Assembly: GCA_009602735.1 (NCBI GenBank)
Contig: WELA01003918.1
Span: forward strand, 221,295 to 285,294
Reading direction: 5' to 3'
DNA: 64,000 nt
Origin: Mesotaenium endlicherianum
Lineage: Eukaryota > Streptophyta > Zygnematophyceae > Zygnematales > Mesotaeniaceae
The translations under genes were made by a program, and so were the position numbers. Shown here piece by piece: positions 36,256-47,724 of this stretch (its first letter is position 1; each line of letters begins with the position of its first letter). Below the pieces are notes generated by a model, which was not told the DNA's origin, made no database searches, and worked only from the letters and a program-made list of their open reading frames with translations.

Positions 36256-39200
36256 TACCTAGTTGCTTCATTTGGAGGAGGAACTTTGGTTGGTGATGCT
36301 TGTAGAAGTGTAGAGCGGGTAGAGAGGTGAAGCAAGGATGATTTATAAGGTGCTAAGGGCAGCCGTGAAGATGTTGATGCAAGCTAGCATCTCACTTTCT
36401 TGAAGGAGGGAGGAGATGGGAAGAGGGAGGGGCTCCAAGAAGTCTTATCTTGGATGCAACCAGATTTTTGTACGTCTTCTTTGTAGTATAAGGAGGTTGC
36501 CCAAGGATGGTAGTGATATAAGTAGCATAGAGCATCCTTTGCTTGAGTATGGAGACATATGAGCATGAAGAAAATCTGGACTTTACACGGCTGGATTTTT
36601 CCTTGAAGATGCAAGTTGAAATGCATCGACTTACCAAATAGGCGATTAACAATTAATAAACATCTTTATATCAGCAAGTAATCTTTATGGTATTTTCCGT
36701 TAACTGGTTAAACGGCAAAGGACAACACACTAGCAGTGATTAATACTTGTAAGTCAAATGCGAGTAAACTAGCATCAATAATACAAATCAGTAAACTCAT
36801 ACATAAGCAAGGTTAGAAGACAGTGCGTATCAATGGCTTCTCGCCTTGGATTCAAATCGCTCTCAGTAAGCTGTACAAGAGAGTTGGCCTCGTTTCCGAA
36901 TGCCGAACTCGAGAGCAATGCCTAGCGTATGTACATGGAATGATTTTACTGTTCAACGGTCAGTGCGATGGCACCGCCTACCCGGGAGTTAACCACGTTG
37001 GTAGGACCTCGGTTAACCAAATCCACCGCCATCTCCCATCATCCCGAATCGCCATCCATCATAGGGATGTCATTTGGCCATTCATCTAGCATACCACACT
37101 TAGATGCATATCGAGGCAATTTGTTGCTACCGAGTACGGAAGTCAGCTGGCTGTCAAAGAATGTGTCAGCAAGCTGACTTAAGCTGACTTCAGCCTGCTG
37201 CTTCCGGCCGAGTCATTAAACTGATATTAAATATAATGTCCAGCAGACTGATCATTAACTAGAGTTCAGCAGGCTGAACTTATTGAACTATATTATTTAA
37301 ATGAATATTATGTCAACCAATATACTGATTCATTACACAAGCTCTTTGGTGTTAAGCACTTTCTTTGAGGAGGGGGCTTAGCATAGAGGTGTTGGTGGCT
37401 AGAAGGAGTATGTGCCCATCTTTATTTCAGATCTTCAATGAAGGTGGAGCAGATTTTAAGGGTAGGCAACCGGGGACTTAGCAAGCATGTGTACTTGCAA
37501 GTCTAGGAGCTTTGGCAGGCATAGCACTCGCAAGCTCAAGAGGAACTCATGAGAAGCTCAAGAGAGGGTGCACCGGGGTGTTGCACCAAGTTGGCCAAGT
37601 ATGTGGCCAGATTTGGGTTGCCTTGCATCATTGCTATATAGCCACTGGATATTTTGGCCAGCCATGACGGAGCTTGGTCATTCTTATGGAGATAGTTGAA
37701 GCCTCAAGTGAAGAAAAGCGCCGTGGAGAAGGCTTGGAGCAAGAAGAAGTGACGCAGTTTTTTCTTCAAGCAAGATAAGTGGAGATGGAGCCTTTCGAGT
37801 TCAGATTTTTCTTTTTCTTATGGAGGAGAATACTATGGAGTAGTTATGTTTAAGAGCTATGATGAAGACAAGCCTATGGTCGGAAGAAGAAGCAAGGTAT
37901 GAAGTTGGTGCAAGAGGGCTAGTGCAAGAGATGTCTCCCACTTGAAGTGCGTGTGCCACTAGTTGTGTGATGGCATAGTTAAGGAGCAGATTTTGGTGCA
38001 TCTATGAAAGCTCTTCATGTGAAAGTAGAGCACCAAGGCAAGCTGGGTTTAGTAGTAAGAAGTGTCATTGGGGTGACCAAGGCTAGAGTGCACTCAAGAA
38101 GCTAAGCACGTGGAAGGAGTTGCACAAAGAGAGTAGCCTATCCTCTAGTGCTTTAGTGCACAGGTCAAGTGAAGACCAAGGAGGAGTATGGTCAAGTGAA
38201 GATAGTGAAATAGGTGGAGGTAGATAAGACCACAAGTAGCTATCTTAAGCCCGCTAGCAAAGAAGCGACGCGAGAAGGTGAAGGTGCAGGAGAGGCGCTT
38301 ATCTTGGTGACCTTGGCCCGGTCATCGCATGGAGCAAGCGTGCCTCATAACAACCTAGGCGAGCGCGCATCGCCGGTGGAGCAAGTAGAGGTGTATGATC
38401 CCCTTGCTCATATATAGAGCAGAGCCCAGTTGCTCAAGGGGAGGAGCTCCTAGAAAGTAAGCTCAAGAGAAGCTCGCTTGCAAGACAAAGTGTGTGCGAG
38501 CACAAGATGAGGTGCAAGCACTAAGACTATGTGCGTTTGCCCAAATTATGGAGCTCATGGAGGCGTTCCAGATGTGTTTCTTGGAGCCTTGTGTGAAGGC
38601 TTACCTTCAAGAAGAGCCTGGAGTATGTGGGAGTGAGCATCTAGCCCAAGAAGAAGACTATGATGGAGTTTGGTGCACCACGAGCGAGACTACGCGCTCA
38701 TGCCTTGTGAAGAATATAATCGTCGCTTGATGGAGACTACGACTTAATGGATATGGACCTTTGAGGAGGAGACCAAGTGTAATGGGGCTGATATGTTTTG
38801 TCTAAGATGGAGATATAAGACAAAGACCAGGACACGTAGCTAGGAGAATCAGCGCCTATACAAGCAAGCACAAAAGAGGCGTAAAATATGGACTTGGACA
38901 CTCAAGTGGTAAGCGCCTTATCTTCATGATGAGTGGGAGGAGTGTTATAGTTGTTTATAGTGCTTGTAAGTAAGGTCAAGCCAGTCCCATGAGTTCATAT
39001 GTAACTAAAAGATGTGAAGTGGAAAGAAGCTTGAGAGGCCTAGTATGAGGCCTGCCCTGAGTCATAGTCAAGTTTCAGAATCAGGGGTTTAAGCATGTGC
39101 CATTTCTAGGCGCGGGAGCTTGATACGTGTTGCGCGCGTGTGCGTCCTACGAGCGTGAGGCACAAAGTGACGATCTCGTTTGAGTGTTAGACTTTGATTC

Positions 39201-40046
39201 AGATTCTGAAATTTTGTGGAGAGGTAGTCCTATGGGTTTGAATTTAGAAAAAGTGATTTACTATAAAAATATCAAATTAAGTCCTGACAGTGCCACATGG
39301 CGGTCTGCTGGACTGTCGTGCGAGCCACATGTGTGAGGCAAGGCGCAATATGATTTCATGGTCTTAGACTTAAAATCAGGGGAAACAGAGCATACCAATG
39401 AGTTCAGAGGGGTGATACTATGGAGATTGCACAACTTCCAGGCTAAAAATGTCAGAAATGTTAGGAGGGTGTTACTTGACGTCTTGAGAGGTCACCACGA
39501 GTCACGCACATGAGTGAGAGAGTGCAATACCTCTACAAGGAGTATGGTTTAGAGCTAGAGGTAGCTAAGGGTACCAGAAGGTTCAGGAACATAGTGGACT
39601 TAGGTTCATGATGTAATCTGGTCAAAATTATAAAAGCACCACGAGTAAGCCACAGGGCGCGACGAGGAGTTGCCACTTGTCCAAGAGGGCAAAGAATGAG
39701 TATTTTGGCGATTTGGCGAACTATTATGCCTTGGATCCAGCTTTGGAGTATGTGGAGATGATGGACGGAGTATGTTACAGCCCTTGTGAAGATATTGGCC
39801 TATTCCAAGACGAAGGAGTTGAAGAGAAGATGCATTTGTGTTAAGAGACGCCATGTGTGGAGCCAATGTTTGCGATGGAGCTTTTACTAAGTGGAGCAAA
39901 TTTGGAGTATTGAGTATCATCTTGTAGCCTGTTCAAGACCTGCAACTTGTATAATATATGTGAAAATGTGTTTTTCTAGCGTATATGTGAGCTCGATTCC
40001 TTATATGACGTCACTTATGCTTAGTATGCGCCGAGGACGTCGCATC
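36256..40046. other. interior of element G, non-coding
   Basis: Purine-rich plus strand (AAG/GGAG-rich, e.g. AAGAAGAAG-type runs) with no long open frame and no pol motif. Its role in a non-autonomous element would be structural (packaging and leader sequence). Apart from the solo LTR I see nothing in it. Confidence 0.6.
36617..37337 (-). mobile_element. solo LTR of chromovirus family inside element G
   Basis: A complete 721-bp LTR with no adjoining internal sequence. It is flanked by CAAGT on the left and CAAGC on the right, a near-perfect target duplication. This is the usual outcome of recombination between the two LTRs of an inserted element. It postdates element G. Confidence 0.88.
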
Positions 40047-40062
40047 TTGAGGAGGGGGATGA

Positions 40063-40972
40063 TGTAAGGTCATGAAAGTGTAGTTTGTTTCTTTCTAGTA
40101 TTTTATATGCATAGAGTGTGATTTTAGAAGAACTTTGGTCTTTATTTCAAGTCATTTGGACAAGTATTGAGATAGTTATGAATTTTGGAAGTTTTTAGTG
40201 AGTTTTTAATGTCACAGATTCTATTTAGTGACAAGGACAGGTCCAGTGACGAAAATTTCGGTTGGAGTCCAGAAAGTAGGACATTGAAACATGAGGGTTC
40301 CAGAAAGTACGTACAATTACGTAGAGTGCCAAAGTGATCGTGGAATTTCTAGAAACTCCGTGAGGAGTTAGTGGATTGTGTAGTAGAATATTCTAGAGTG
40401 TGATTGTGTGCGTGTGAGTGTGCTAGCTTGTCCAACTAGGCAAGGTCAAGTACATGGAAGNTGTACGTACAATTATGTAGAGTGCCAAAGTGATCGTGGA
40501 GTTTCTAGAAACTCCGTGAGGAGTTAGTGGATTGTGTAGTAGAATATTCTAGAGTGTAATTGTGTGCGTGTGAGTGTGCTAGCTTGTCCAACTAGGCAAG
40601 GTCACCTACATGGAAGGAGCCATAGGAGAAGGTTCTGGAGGTACCTTGCTAGAGAGGACACTTAGAGTTAAAGCATAAATGGGAAGCANTTAGAGTTAAA
40701 GCATGAATGAAATACACAAAGAAGTGAAGGGAGTCTTGTCTTGTCTAGTCTAGTCTAATCTAACCTTCTTATCTTGTACACGACTTTTCTTAATAAAGTG
40801 AGTTCTTTTTTACTCCTCCCTCATGTAGCCCTCTAACTTTTGCAAGGGTGGCATACCTAGGTCGCTCCACCTTGTGTATGCAACTAAGAAAGGTCCTCGT
40901 GCACGCTTCCACTCGCGGGTGAGGGTGCGTGAGTGTGTAAGGGCGCACTCCCCGCACCCCTCTCCCCTTTCA
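40063..40972 (+). repeat. 3' LTR of element G
   Basis: Begins TGTAAGGTCATGAAAG and ends CCCCTTTCA. It is longer than the 5' LTR because blocks are repeated beside single-N assembly joins, which looks like an assembly artefact. Confidence 0.85.
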
Positions 40973-41340
40973 TAAGGGAAGCTGAGGATGAGATAACTTT
41001 CTGAAAATTTCTACTAAGTGTTGGTAGGGTGGAATGAGGAACTGGTTGAGCATGGGAAGCACTGAGTGTGGGATGCTTCACTGCATGATGCAAGTGCAGG
41101 AAGACCAGGAATGGGTCAACCCCCAGCCAGTCCGCCACCGACACACGTGCAGGGGACCATCAACTCGGTCGATTTCCCACGTGCAGCAACGCACCGACCA
41201 AACGACCAGGGAATTCCCGCACGAGAAAGGGATCGCCGACACGTCGACCGGGTTGAAGGCACACGTGCTGAGAACCTACGCACGTGCCAGGGGTCCGACG
41301 CTGTTAGGCACAACATGCGGAGATGTCTTCAATGATATTT
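40973..41340. other. GC-rich flank with four CACGTGC motifs
   Basis: CACGTGC occurs at 41144, 41178, 41262 and 41281, that is four G-box-type sites in about 145 bp. The composition changes sharply to AT-rich at about 41335. No gene adjoins it within the window on the right; the RZ-1-like gene starts 3.4 kb away. Short open frames here look like chance. Confidence 0.4.
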
Positions 41341-44280
41341 AAGTTTGACGTTGGACATACATCCCAACCTCAATGTTAGGGTGAATTTTAGGTTGCCACT
41401 TTGAAGATGTACTCATGTTGCTCTTACAAATGCGCTAATCAACATCTATTTGGAAAAGTTGTGATCTACTTTTGATCAACCGTTGACCGATTCAATATCT
41501 AACTCTAAGCTTGACTTCGAAATAAGACAAATATTGACACTCGTTGGTTGTCAGAGTCTGTCGACGAAAGTCAAGATAGCTCGTTGTTAGAAATGTTTTT
41601 GTTGTCCATGGTGAATAAAATCTCCTAAATGTATTCGAAAAATCAATGCCATCTAAAATCTTAAAATAAAGAAATTGAGACAGAGACCAATTTAGATTCA
41701 CAAAATGAAATTTGTAACGTTTCTGCTTTTCTCAAGGATCTTTGATCGATATTCATTAAAAAAAGATTACTTAAAGGAAAGAATCAACGACAACTTCGCG
41801 TATTTCTACTCCTTGAGACTATTGACAAAAAAGAATGTAAAGTTGTAAAATGCGTGCTATGAGAATTGCACTCACAATGACTTTTGCAAGTCTATATACT
41901 TGCACAACATAAGGCATTGGAGTGCATCGAGTCACCTGCTAGGGCACTGGTTCATATTCAACAAAATCGGGCAAACGGGCGTAATCCGTTTGGCCGACTG
42001 TCTGAAACGAGCCATTTGGCCGTTTTGCGGTTACGCAACGGTTTCCGAAAAACTATTTAACGCCAAACAGGGGTGTTTGCGTTCACGCAACTTTTCAAAA
42101 AGTCGCGACTGTTCGGACAGTTGCGTTTAGGTACTTTTGACATGGACCAGGACTGAAGAATAACTCTTTGGCCAATTGTTCAGGTGTGAACGAAGCAAAC
42201 GAAGGACGAGGGTTTGAATCCCTCCGGTGCAATGTGAACTTTGCAATTATGTTTTCGTTTGAGTTTTCGATTCTCGCGGAATCGCGATGACGCGGCCGAG
42301 AGGTCGCGGGTTCGATTTCGGTCGGTGACTCCCTTGGGTCACTTGTTCGGGCTTTCTTTTGGTTTAACGACCGTCGTTAATCCGGAAATCAATGACAGTC
42401 ATTATTTGAAATATTGAAATTCAAAATGATTTATTAATTTGTAATTAATCCGTAATTAATTAACTTAATTGCGCAAAATTAATCAAAGTAACTTCATAAT
42501 TAATTACAATATTCTTTTTGCAAGTATCGAAGATGTCTTATCGATTAATTTGCAGGTTGTTTTGCCAATCAACCGGAATTAGTCGGCACACGTGTGTGAC
42601 AATAAATTCGTCTAAATGTACTCATTCATCGCATCCAAAGTATAACATATTTTAAGTAATTAGGAACATATTCCAAATACGCCTAAGAAGCTCAGATCGT
42701 TACATATTTGCAATAATATACTATTTTTGTTTGTGTCGACTCATCCAAGCCGTTTCTTGACTTGCATAAATTCTCAGCAAAGTCTAACAATCTTCTCAAC
42801 ATCTAAGTGCTACCCCAAAAATATCGTGAAAGGTCCAAGTCGTCAAGAATGAAATAAACTTCCACATAGGGATAGAGTTCAAAAACTCCGCCCATGGATG
42901 GAATTTATAATTTTTGCTTAGATTATGGACTACCCTATTACATAGGTCATCTGAATATTAAATGCAATTCTATTACGACGACAACAAGAATCATTGCCGA
43001 ATTCGACATGGGGATTATACGGCCGATCATTGCGGTTAATTTTGAAAAGAAAAAACCAAATATTAATGTTCGTCCATATATTGACAAACTTCTAAATACT
43101 AGAAGTTTATCCACGAGGGAATAACTTCTTTCCAACTTTTATTTTTCAGGAACTTCTCCAACCGTTCCAGCAATGACGAGAATATAAATCTCAACTCAAT
43201 TATTGCGTCGACATTCTTGAGTAGGTTCCTTTGCATTTCCACCCACCGGCGTTGGGACCCAATCTCGACGCCGTTTGTGTCGATCAAGTTTTGGGCGTTT
43301 CACTACTTGCACATGTGTAGGATGTTATGTGTCATAAGTTTTTCCAAAAAAGGGGTAGGGCATGGATAAGCTTAGAATTTACAGGCTTGAAGTGGTAATC
43401 TGTCTATCATGGGTTTTCAGTAGACCTAAAATAGAGGAACAAACATGGCCAAAATACTTGCACAATGAAATGCAAAATATTAATTTCAATCATAATGTGC
43501 AAATTTTGCGCCATTTTTGGAAAAATCTAAAAGGCATACCGTAAATACGTGGTTTGGGCAGTGTAACCGACACACCAGATCTCTTATGCAACTTGAAGCA
43601 CTTGAAAGAGGTGCTAATACTAGGAGGAAATGGAGGTCTCTAACCGTAACATGGGGTGCTAACTGTCGCAACGATCCCCCAAATATTAAATTTTCGCCAA
43701 ACTTGTAAGTCGATCCGTCGTAATTTGTCTCATTTTTTGTGCAATTTTAAATCTCGACGCAAAGTACTGAGGACGATTGATTTTTTGCGCAATGTCACTT
43801 GATAAGGCGCCAATAATTGCACTTTGTGCAACATATGTGGCCGGATAGTCGCCTATCATATTGATTTTTGTCGTAAATAGTTGGACCAAGATTGAAATTA
43901 TTTGCATAGGAGCAAGATTTATTGAAAAAAATTGCCAACCGAAAATTCTCTTATTGTTTTCGCCAAGAAGCCCCCTTCAACTGAAAAGAGTTAGCACCAT
44001 CGTAGGGGTATTGAGCTGTACTGGGAGTTGTACGGTTGGACTGCGTCATTTCAGCTATATCATGTGTTCCACAGCTGCCAATGATTGACCACTACTTGGT
44101 AGCACATGTTGACTCCTTTTCTCCAAGTCATCGCCAAACGAAAATATGCTTTAAGGCACTTTAAGGGCTCTAAAGTTGTCGAAAGTTGACGCTTCCGACG
44201 TTCCCAATATTCGCTGATAGGCGCATTCGAAGTCAAAGAGCACCTACACTGACCTACACTCACCAACAGGCTGCCTACAG
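41341..44280. other. AT-rich, gene-poor stretch
   Basis: About 2.9 kb, distinctly richer in A and T than the flanks, with no open frame longer than about 80 codons. It contains tRNA-Ser-like fragments at about 42203-42234 (GAGGGTTTGAATCCCTCCGG) and 42286-42328 (GCGGCCGAGAGG then GGTTCGATTTC). These suggest tRNA-derived mobile DNA. I see no terminal repeats. Confidence 0.4.
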
Positions 44281-44679
44281 GCTACACCTACGTGCCGTGA
44301 GGCAACTTGAAAAAGCCTAGTCGTGTCCCAGTCACGGCCCTCTAGAGTGTGGAGTCTGGACTCTGGAGTCTGGACTCTGCAGGACGACTCAGCACCACTG
44401 CACAGCTCTTCTCAACCTAAACTGGAGATCCTCGAGGCTGCTCGAGGAACCTTCGTACAATCGGAGGGTAGATATTTTGACATCGTACGACCTTCAACCC
44501 GCTTGAAAAGATCGGAAGCAGGTTTGAAGCTAGCTGCAGCTACGCTTTCCGTTATCAAGAAAGCATCTCCTGCTGCCTCACTACTCCACCCGAGAATCGT
44601 TGAAGCCCCTCTTTCTTACTTTTTGTCCGGCCGCCATCTATATTCTTTCAGCTCTTTCAATTTGTTTTCTCTGAACACC

Positions 44680-45520
44680 ATGGCAGACCTTGATGTGGAG
44701 TTCCGTTGTTTCGTTGGTGGCCTCTCGTGGAACACGGACGAGCGTGGTCTGATGGACGCCTTCCAGAAGTACAACTGTGTGGAGGCCAAGGTACACACAT
44801 GCTGTGTTCTCCTTCAATGCACCCCATTGCTTGTGTTGCTACATTTTCAACATAAAAAGATGATGTTTTCTGTGGTGAGCTTGTCTATGACTGTAGAGCG
44901 TTGTCTTCTGTTGGTCTCTCGGGTTTTAATCGTTGGAACAATTCTAATTTATTTTTCCAATGGTTCATGTGCAGGTTATTCAAGACCGTGAGACTGGACG
45001 TTCCAGGGGTTTTGGTTTCGTGACTTTTGACAACAAGGGTTCCATGGACGATGCCATTGAGGCCATGAATGGACAGGACCTTGATGGACGTCAAATCACA
45101 GTCAATGCAGCACAGCCCAGAGGCCCAGGAGCTGGCAGGGCAGGTGGTGGTGACAGAGGCTTTGGCGGTGGTGGTGGTAGAGGCTTTGGCGGTGGTGGTG
45201 GTGGCGGAGGGGGCAGTGGTGAGTGCTTCAAGTGTGGCCAAACCGGTCACTGGGCTCGCGAGTGCCCCTCAGCTGGGGGAGCTGGTGGTCGGAGCAGCAG
45301 CTACGGTGGTGGTGGTGGAGGTGACCGCTACGGTGGTGGTGGAAGCCGTGGTGGAGATCGCTATGGAGGAGGTGGGGGTGGAGGTGATCGCTATGGAAAT
45401 GGAGGTCCTTCACGCGGTTATGAAGGTGGCGGCGGTGGTGGAGGTGGCTACAGAGACCGTTCCAGCCCTTATGACCGCCCAAGCGGTGGAGGAAGCCGTG
45501 GCAGCTATGAGCGCAATTAA
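44680..45520 (+). CDS. RZ-1: RZ-1-type glycine-rich RNA-binding protein, two exons, complete
   Basis: Single-stranded nucleic-acid binding protein, in plants nuclear and involved in splicing and cold or stress response. Exons 44680-44790 and 44975-45520 are joined by a 184-base GT/AG intron between codons, giving 218 residues. An RRM spans about 8-85, with RNP2 CFVGGL (10-15) and RNP1 RGFGFVTF (48-55). A CCHC zinc knuckle (C121, C124, H129, C134; [14 protein letters not shown]) sits inside a long Gly-rich tail with RYGGGG-type repeats and ends GSYERN. RRM, then Gly, then one knuckle, then RGG/Gly is the plant RZ-1 layout. The frame is open upstream to 44323, but ATG 44680 is chosen because homologues start M-A-D/E just before the RCFVGGL strand and the context is CACCATGG. 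Intron retention would extend the frame to a stop at 44989-44991. Confidence 0.92.
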
Positions 45521-47518
45521 AGTTTTACGGTAGAGAAAATATTGGAACTTGCTTGACATATTTTCTGAAGTTCTTGTCACATCCTTTCTGTGCACAGATG
45601 TTGCCCCTTAGAGCTATATACGAGAGCAGTGCCCAACAGGCAAGGACCTAATTGCCACTGGTACTTGTCCTTCCTATTAACGGATGAAGGTTGTCCGGTG
45701 AGGCATAGTGGAGATATCTCATTTGTAGGAGGCATTCCTGTATATATGCAGCAGTTGAGGAGAAACTGAGATACTTGTAGGCATACAATTCATGCTCGGT
45801 ACTTCTAGGATCATACACGCCTGGTGACTTCTATCGGCCTTCAGGCTCATGTTCACTTTTACCCCCTGGGCACTTTATGGCACCTTCTGGATTTCTCGCA
45901 GTGTGGTTCATGGCTTTGGCGACATGGTGGACTGTGTTCCCCGCCGTTCGTGGTGTTACTCATTTGGAGGATTCATTGTCAGAGTGCGGCGTGTTGCTCT
46001 ATGCATCTTCAAACTAAGTGGCGGGAGCAAGAGATTGAAAAGTGGACTGAAGCACCCTCATTTTACTGGAAAAGCCATCCTAGGGAAGTGTGGGGAAGAG
46101 AACTGTGGGGAACTTGGAACAATGGAAGGAGGAACTCTGAGAATCCGGGGGTTTGATCTCGTTTCTTGAGCACGTTGGATGGTTGATACTACTTCCTGGA
46201 CCACACCTGGGCCTGCACCATATCTCAGAAGTCTTTTATTTTATGGTTCATCGGAGACAGGGTCACGGAAGCTCCTGTTTCTTGGCCACAGTTTGACCGC
46301 GGCGAGTCCAAGCGTGAAGTTCAATGTTTCCTGTATTACCTCCTAAGACCGTGGAGATGACTGCAGTTCTCTATTCACAGAATTCTGATGGGCTGACTCA
46401 GTTGGACACTTGAAGGCATGTGAATGCCGTGCCGATAGACTTGCAGAGCTCAGTGACCGATGTGGCTGCACCACACGTGGGAAGGTTGGTATCTGCTTTG
46501 TCTCAGTTTCCATTGACAGGTGAGACTTCGGCCTTTTTTCTGTTTCTATGTGCGGTAATGTGTAGCGTCACCGAGATTGCTGAGGTGATGACAGGATGAT
46601 AGATGAGCTTCTCTTGGTACATGCTTCATGCTGAAAATCTGTTAATTATTTGCTGTCAGTTTTCGAATATCTATCATGTTAGCTCTTGTGGATAGGTTTG
46701 TGTGTACTTGCAGTGGCCCAAGAGTTATGAATTCTGATTTGTGGTGAGTGATAGTTGGCTCCTGACTGCAATATTTTCAAGACTTTCCAAGCCTGCAGAC
46801 TTTCGCAAGCGGCGGGATTCCAGAGCTCAATCTGCCCAGTATGCAGATAATTCATGGTGATGCCGAGTGTTTTTGGTGTCTCTGTAACGAGTTGCCTGCC
46901 TATAGCTCCAGTTGGCATGACTTTTAAGAATCATGTTGTCTTGATTGTGCATTCCCCAATCTGGTTTGTACCTATTTGTGTCTGCATGTCTTTCACTCTT
47001 CAGTATCAGCTTGAATCTGTGGGTCATACTTGGGGGAGAGACTCCCTATGCGTCTACCTATGGCATTGAAAACTTATGTATTTCTTTCTTGTATCCTGGA
47101 GCAGCTGCTGGTACACCCCCTCGGCGACTGAAGCATATCTTCACTAGGCAACTGCTGCTGATTGGCCTCTTATCCTGACGAGGAGTTACCTGCTTTTTGG
47201 CGATGCAGCATGCAGGCATGATGGGACCTTGTATGTGACGTCATAGGATGACATCACAGGAGTCATGCTGCTGGTCGTGATCCTTGTCCCTGTTCTGCCA
47301 TCTTGGTTGAGTTGGCCCCACATGCCACGACATCCATGGGGCAAGTTATTGCCCTGCATAAAATATAGGAGTAGGACATATGCACAAGAGGTTAATATAG
47401 CCGAGCTCGTGACATCCACTTTTGTTTGTGGCATTGAGTTTCTCTTCTAGGTCCAAGTGAGGGCCCTGCAGGGGTTGCTGTTGCGACATTGCCTCAAGTG
47501 GGTTTGTAGGAGGCGAGC
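45521..47518. other. 3' flank of the RZ-1-like gene, no gene recognised
   Basis: Mixed composition, presumably 3' UTR followed by intergenic DNA. Open frames of 77-110 codons on the plus strand between 45824 and 47178 show no family resemblance. Confidence 0.45.
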
Positions 47519-47621
47519 TAGATGTGGAAGAAAGGCCTGTTGTGTCCAAGGTCGTGATTCGTTCATGACCTTGGACACGACAGGCCTTTCTCCCACATCC
47601 ACTCACCTATTCTGTATCATG
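47519..47621. repeat. long hairpin repeat, unit 1
   Basis: Left arm 47522-47556 and right arm 47564-47598, 35 bp each, with a 7-base loop ATTCGTT. The arms pair along their full length apart from one A-C mismatch and two G-T pairs. A 23-bp tail ending CATG completes the 103-bp unit. Confidence 0.9.
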
Positions 47622-47724
47622 TAGATGTGGAAGAAAGGCCTATCGTGTCCAAGGTCGTGATTCGTTCACGACCTTGGACACGATAGGCCTTTCTCCCACA
47701 TCCACTCACTTATTCTTTACCATG
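47622..47724. repeat. long hairpin repeat, unit 2
   Basis: Tandem copy of unit 1: left arm 47625-47659, right arm 47667-47701, same 7-base loop. Only one A-C mismatch is left in the stem. One base pair that is G-C in unit 1 is A-T in unit 2, changed in both arms. The outer flank is again CCACTCAC...CATG. Confidence 0.9.

Larger units (their letters stand above)
35514..40972 (+). mobile_element. non-coding LTR element G (LARD-like, copia-type ends)
   Basis: Two matching LTRs (35514-36241 and 40063-40972), a primer site TGGTATCGGAGC at 36244-36255, and a polypurine tract GAGGAGGGGGATGA just before 40063. The ~3.8-kb interior (36242-40062) has no recognisable gag or pol on either strand. Flanking bases TAAGA (left) and TAAGG (right) form a near-perfect 5-bp target duplication. 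It is therefore a non-autonomous large retrotransposon derivative. It looks structurally whole apart from an inserted solo LTR and assembly joins. Over the first 100 positions the LTRs differ at about three, so it is fairly young. Confidence 0.8.

Noticed and set aside
42200-42330. A tRNA-Ser gene
   Set aside because: Fragments of A-box, B-box and T-arm are present but out of normal spacing. No full cloverleaf or anticodon arm can be drawn.
45069-45533. Second plus-strand frame of 154 codons inside RZ-1 exon 2
   Set aside because: Val/Ala/Glu-rich shadow of GGT/GGA repeats in the true glycine-rich frame.
45824-46169. Two overlapping plus-strand frames of 106-110 codons downstream of the RZ-1-like gene
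   Set aside because: Overlapping in two frames, no recognisable domain, and placed in the expected 3' UTR or flank.
47519-47724. Possible CRISPR-like or terminator array
   Set aside because: Only two units, each a self-complementary hairpin without unique spacers, in a eukaryotic nuclear context.
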